Below, piece after piece: positions 62,612 through 64,000 of a DNA stretch of 64,000 bases. The DNA is from Epiperipatus broadwayi. Its lineage: Eukaryota; Onychophora; Udeonychophora; Euonychophora; Peripatidae. The notes under the pieces were generated by a model. It made no database searches. It was not told the DNA's origin and was given only the letters and a program-made list of their open reading frames with translations. The position numbers and the translations under genes are program-made. The DNA lies in assembly GCA_028023455.1 (NCBI GenBank), contig JAQFVV010000547.1:124001-188000 (forward strand), read 5' to 3'. The first letter of the stretch is position 1; every line of letters starts with the position of its first letter.

Positions 62612-64000
62612 TCATCTTAAATCAGTCTATTCATTTTTTTCTGGCAAAAAACATATACATATAGCAGCTATAGCTATTCACAATGACTATATTATATAAT
62701 CCTTGAGATTATTTATTTGGTTTCTTTTTTGTCAATGAAATAATTTTAATTTTATTCATTGATTGATCTTATATACTTCCTGACTTGATTAGAAATATAT
62801 AAGTTAATCCATTAAATTATTATATACAATTGTAGAATAAACTTACTTTATTTCATGAAATATTCCTTAATACTTTTTTTAAGGATGTAAATCAGTTTAT
62901 TGGGCATGGTTTTGGGTTGTTTAATTGGCAGGCATCAATAAATTTTCTCCTCTTCTTTCTTGTAGGGTTGATAATTAGAGTCAGATTGAAATAACAGTGA
63001 TTTCTTATTCATGAACCTGATATTTTCTTTCCATGGTAAGGCATCTTTCCAATTAAAGACTGGATAATGCTAACTCATCTTCTATGGATCATTCAAGCCG
63101 GTCAAGAGATGGACAGCTGGAGTTTAATAAGATATTTGGTGAAATTTAAACTGTACACTTATGTGAGCATCTTGTATTTTAATAATGATAGAAATGTTAA
63201 CAATATACTTCTATTTTCGTACTATATTCACACAAAATGAACTTCACCGAATAGGCTGTACTGAATACTAATGCTATCTGATATAACTTTTATGGCAAAT
63301 GTTTTTCCAATTTCCTCTTTTTCTTTGTGTCAGCAAAACATCTAATAATTAAAACTACTATCTCAGCCTTTTATAGGTTATCACATATTGATAAATAATT
63401 TAGTTTTTTTTTGCATCCAGATCTTATCTTAATCTATCTTAAAGCCATGTTTATCAATAAATTATTCACCTCCATCCATTTCAATTTGTTTTAAATATGT
63501 TTTATTGCCTTTTTTTTTTTTTTTACAATTATTACATATAATTAATTTTTTTTCTTTTCTCTCTCACTCTTTTTTATATACATATAAAATATTTGTTTGA
63601 GAATACATGACAGCACACTCATAGTAACAATTATTGGAATAAACTCAACTCTTTCTCTACTCATTGTTTATTGTTTATAAAATGTTATTTCTGGATTATT
63701 ATACCTGATGAACTTAAAGCTGGCTGCACACTGCTACAATATACACACACACACAACTTACATTTACGTCAAAATAATGCTACTTTATTCTTCTGTATTA
63801 CGATAGTATTATAAATAAAAGCAGTTGGTTTAAAATAAAATTACTAAAATTTGTGATAACTGACCTGGTATCAGGTTGCTTTCAGTTCAAAATCTTTGTT
63901 TTGTTTTTTTAAAAAAAATATTGGGCTATTAGTGTGATATCAACAACAACAACAAAATAGATAAAAAAGGCTATCAGATGCATAACTTTGGTTCCAGCTT
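62612..64000 (+). other. MLH1 intron, nothing identified
   Basis: AT-rich with T-runs (63510-63525) and a short CA run (63743-63755). No MLH1 exon, other gene or mobile element was recognised up to the end of the window. Confidence 0.4.

Overview
The window is nuclear DNA from an animal with a very AT-rich, transposon-rich genome (roughly three quarters A+T by eye). Only one host gene can be supported: MLH1, the MutL-homologue DNA mismatch-repair protein, on the + strand. Two of its exons are present: a 165-nt exon (2943-3107) and a 93-nt exon (43017-43109). From memory, these are the lengths of human MLH1 exons 16 and 17, and the encoded residues match that part of the C-terminal domain. The intron between them is about 39.9 kb. 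The rest of the window is the end of the preceding intron and at least 20.9 kb of the next one. The next exon was looked for and not found. The species cannot be fixed; the mix of Penelope-like, RTE-like, L1/Tx1-like, hAT and MULE elements, huge introns and low GC suggests an invertebrate.

Layout. 0-2.6 kb: a 1.68-kb foldback element and a hAT MITE with a perfect 8-bp duplication. 2.9 kb: MLH1 exon. 4-6.3 kb: decayed RTE-like LINE fragments. 6.3-12.3 kb: featureless AT-rich intron. 12.3-16.4 kb: microsatellites, a tRNA-derived SINE and several repeats with hammerhead-like motifs, including a palindromic tRNA-headed element. 17.6-18 kb: duplicated LINE remnant. 19.6-21.2 kb: a hAT element split by a tandem plus inverted hammerhead element. 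21.5-23.7 kb: L1/Tx1-like LINE (minus). 25.3-27.7 kb: hammerhead-like motif, LINE remnant, SINE. 29.9-30.4 kb: hammerhead-bearing repeat. 31.9-34.3 kb: MULE with a broken transposase. 35.1-35.7 kb: hAT MITE. 37.7-38.4 kb: tandem duplication. 39.0-40.5 kb: perfect-looking palindrome of two Penelope-like endonuclease ends. 42.7-43.1 kb: long AT tract and the second MLH1 exon. 47-47.9 kb: palindromic hammerhead element. 51.6-56.1 kb: two unclassified GC-richer repeat blocks. 56.1-56.8 kb: Penelope-like fragment with inverted ends. 57.6-59.5 kb: dispersed repeats. 60.5-62.6 kb: two converging LINE 3' ends among large AAT/GAT arrays.

The main discovery candidate is a set of repeats carrying hammerhead ribozyme motifs. 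At 47773-47819 (+), 47122-47168 (-) and 29980-30025 (-) the conserved core, three stems and an NUH cleavage triplet can all be drawn. More decayed versions occur near 15.0, 15.4, 15.75, 16.26, 20.3, 20.75, 20.9, 25.3 and 56.2 kb. These repeats share a layout with the Penelope-like fragments: about 415-bp tandem units or truncated ends, joined head to head so that the 3' ends point outward, often at TA-rich sites. This fits retrozyme- or pseudo-LTR-type units mobilised by Penelope-like elements. One of them (15.7-16.35 kb) has a tRNA-like Pol III head.
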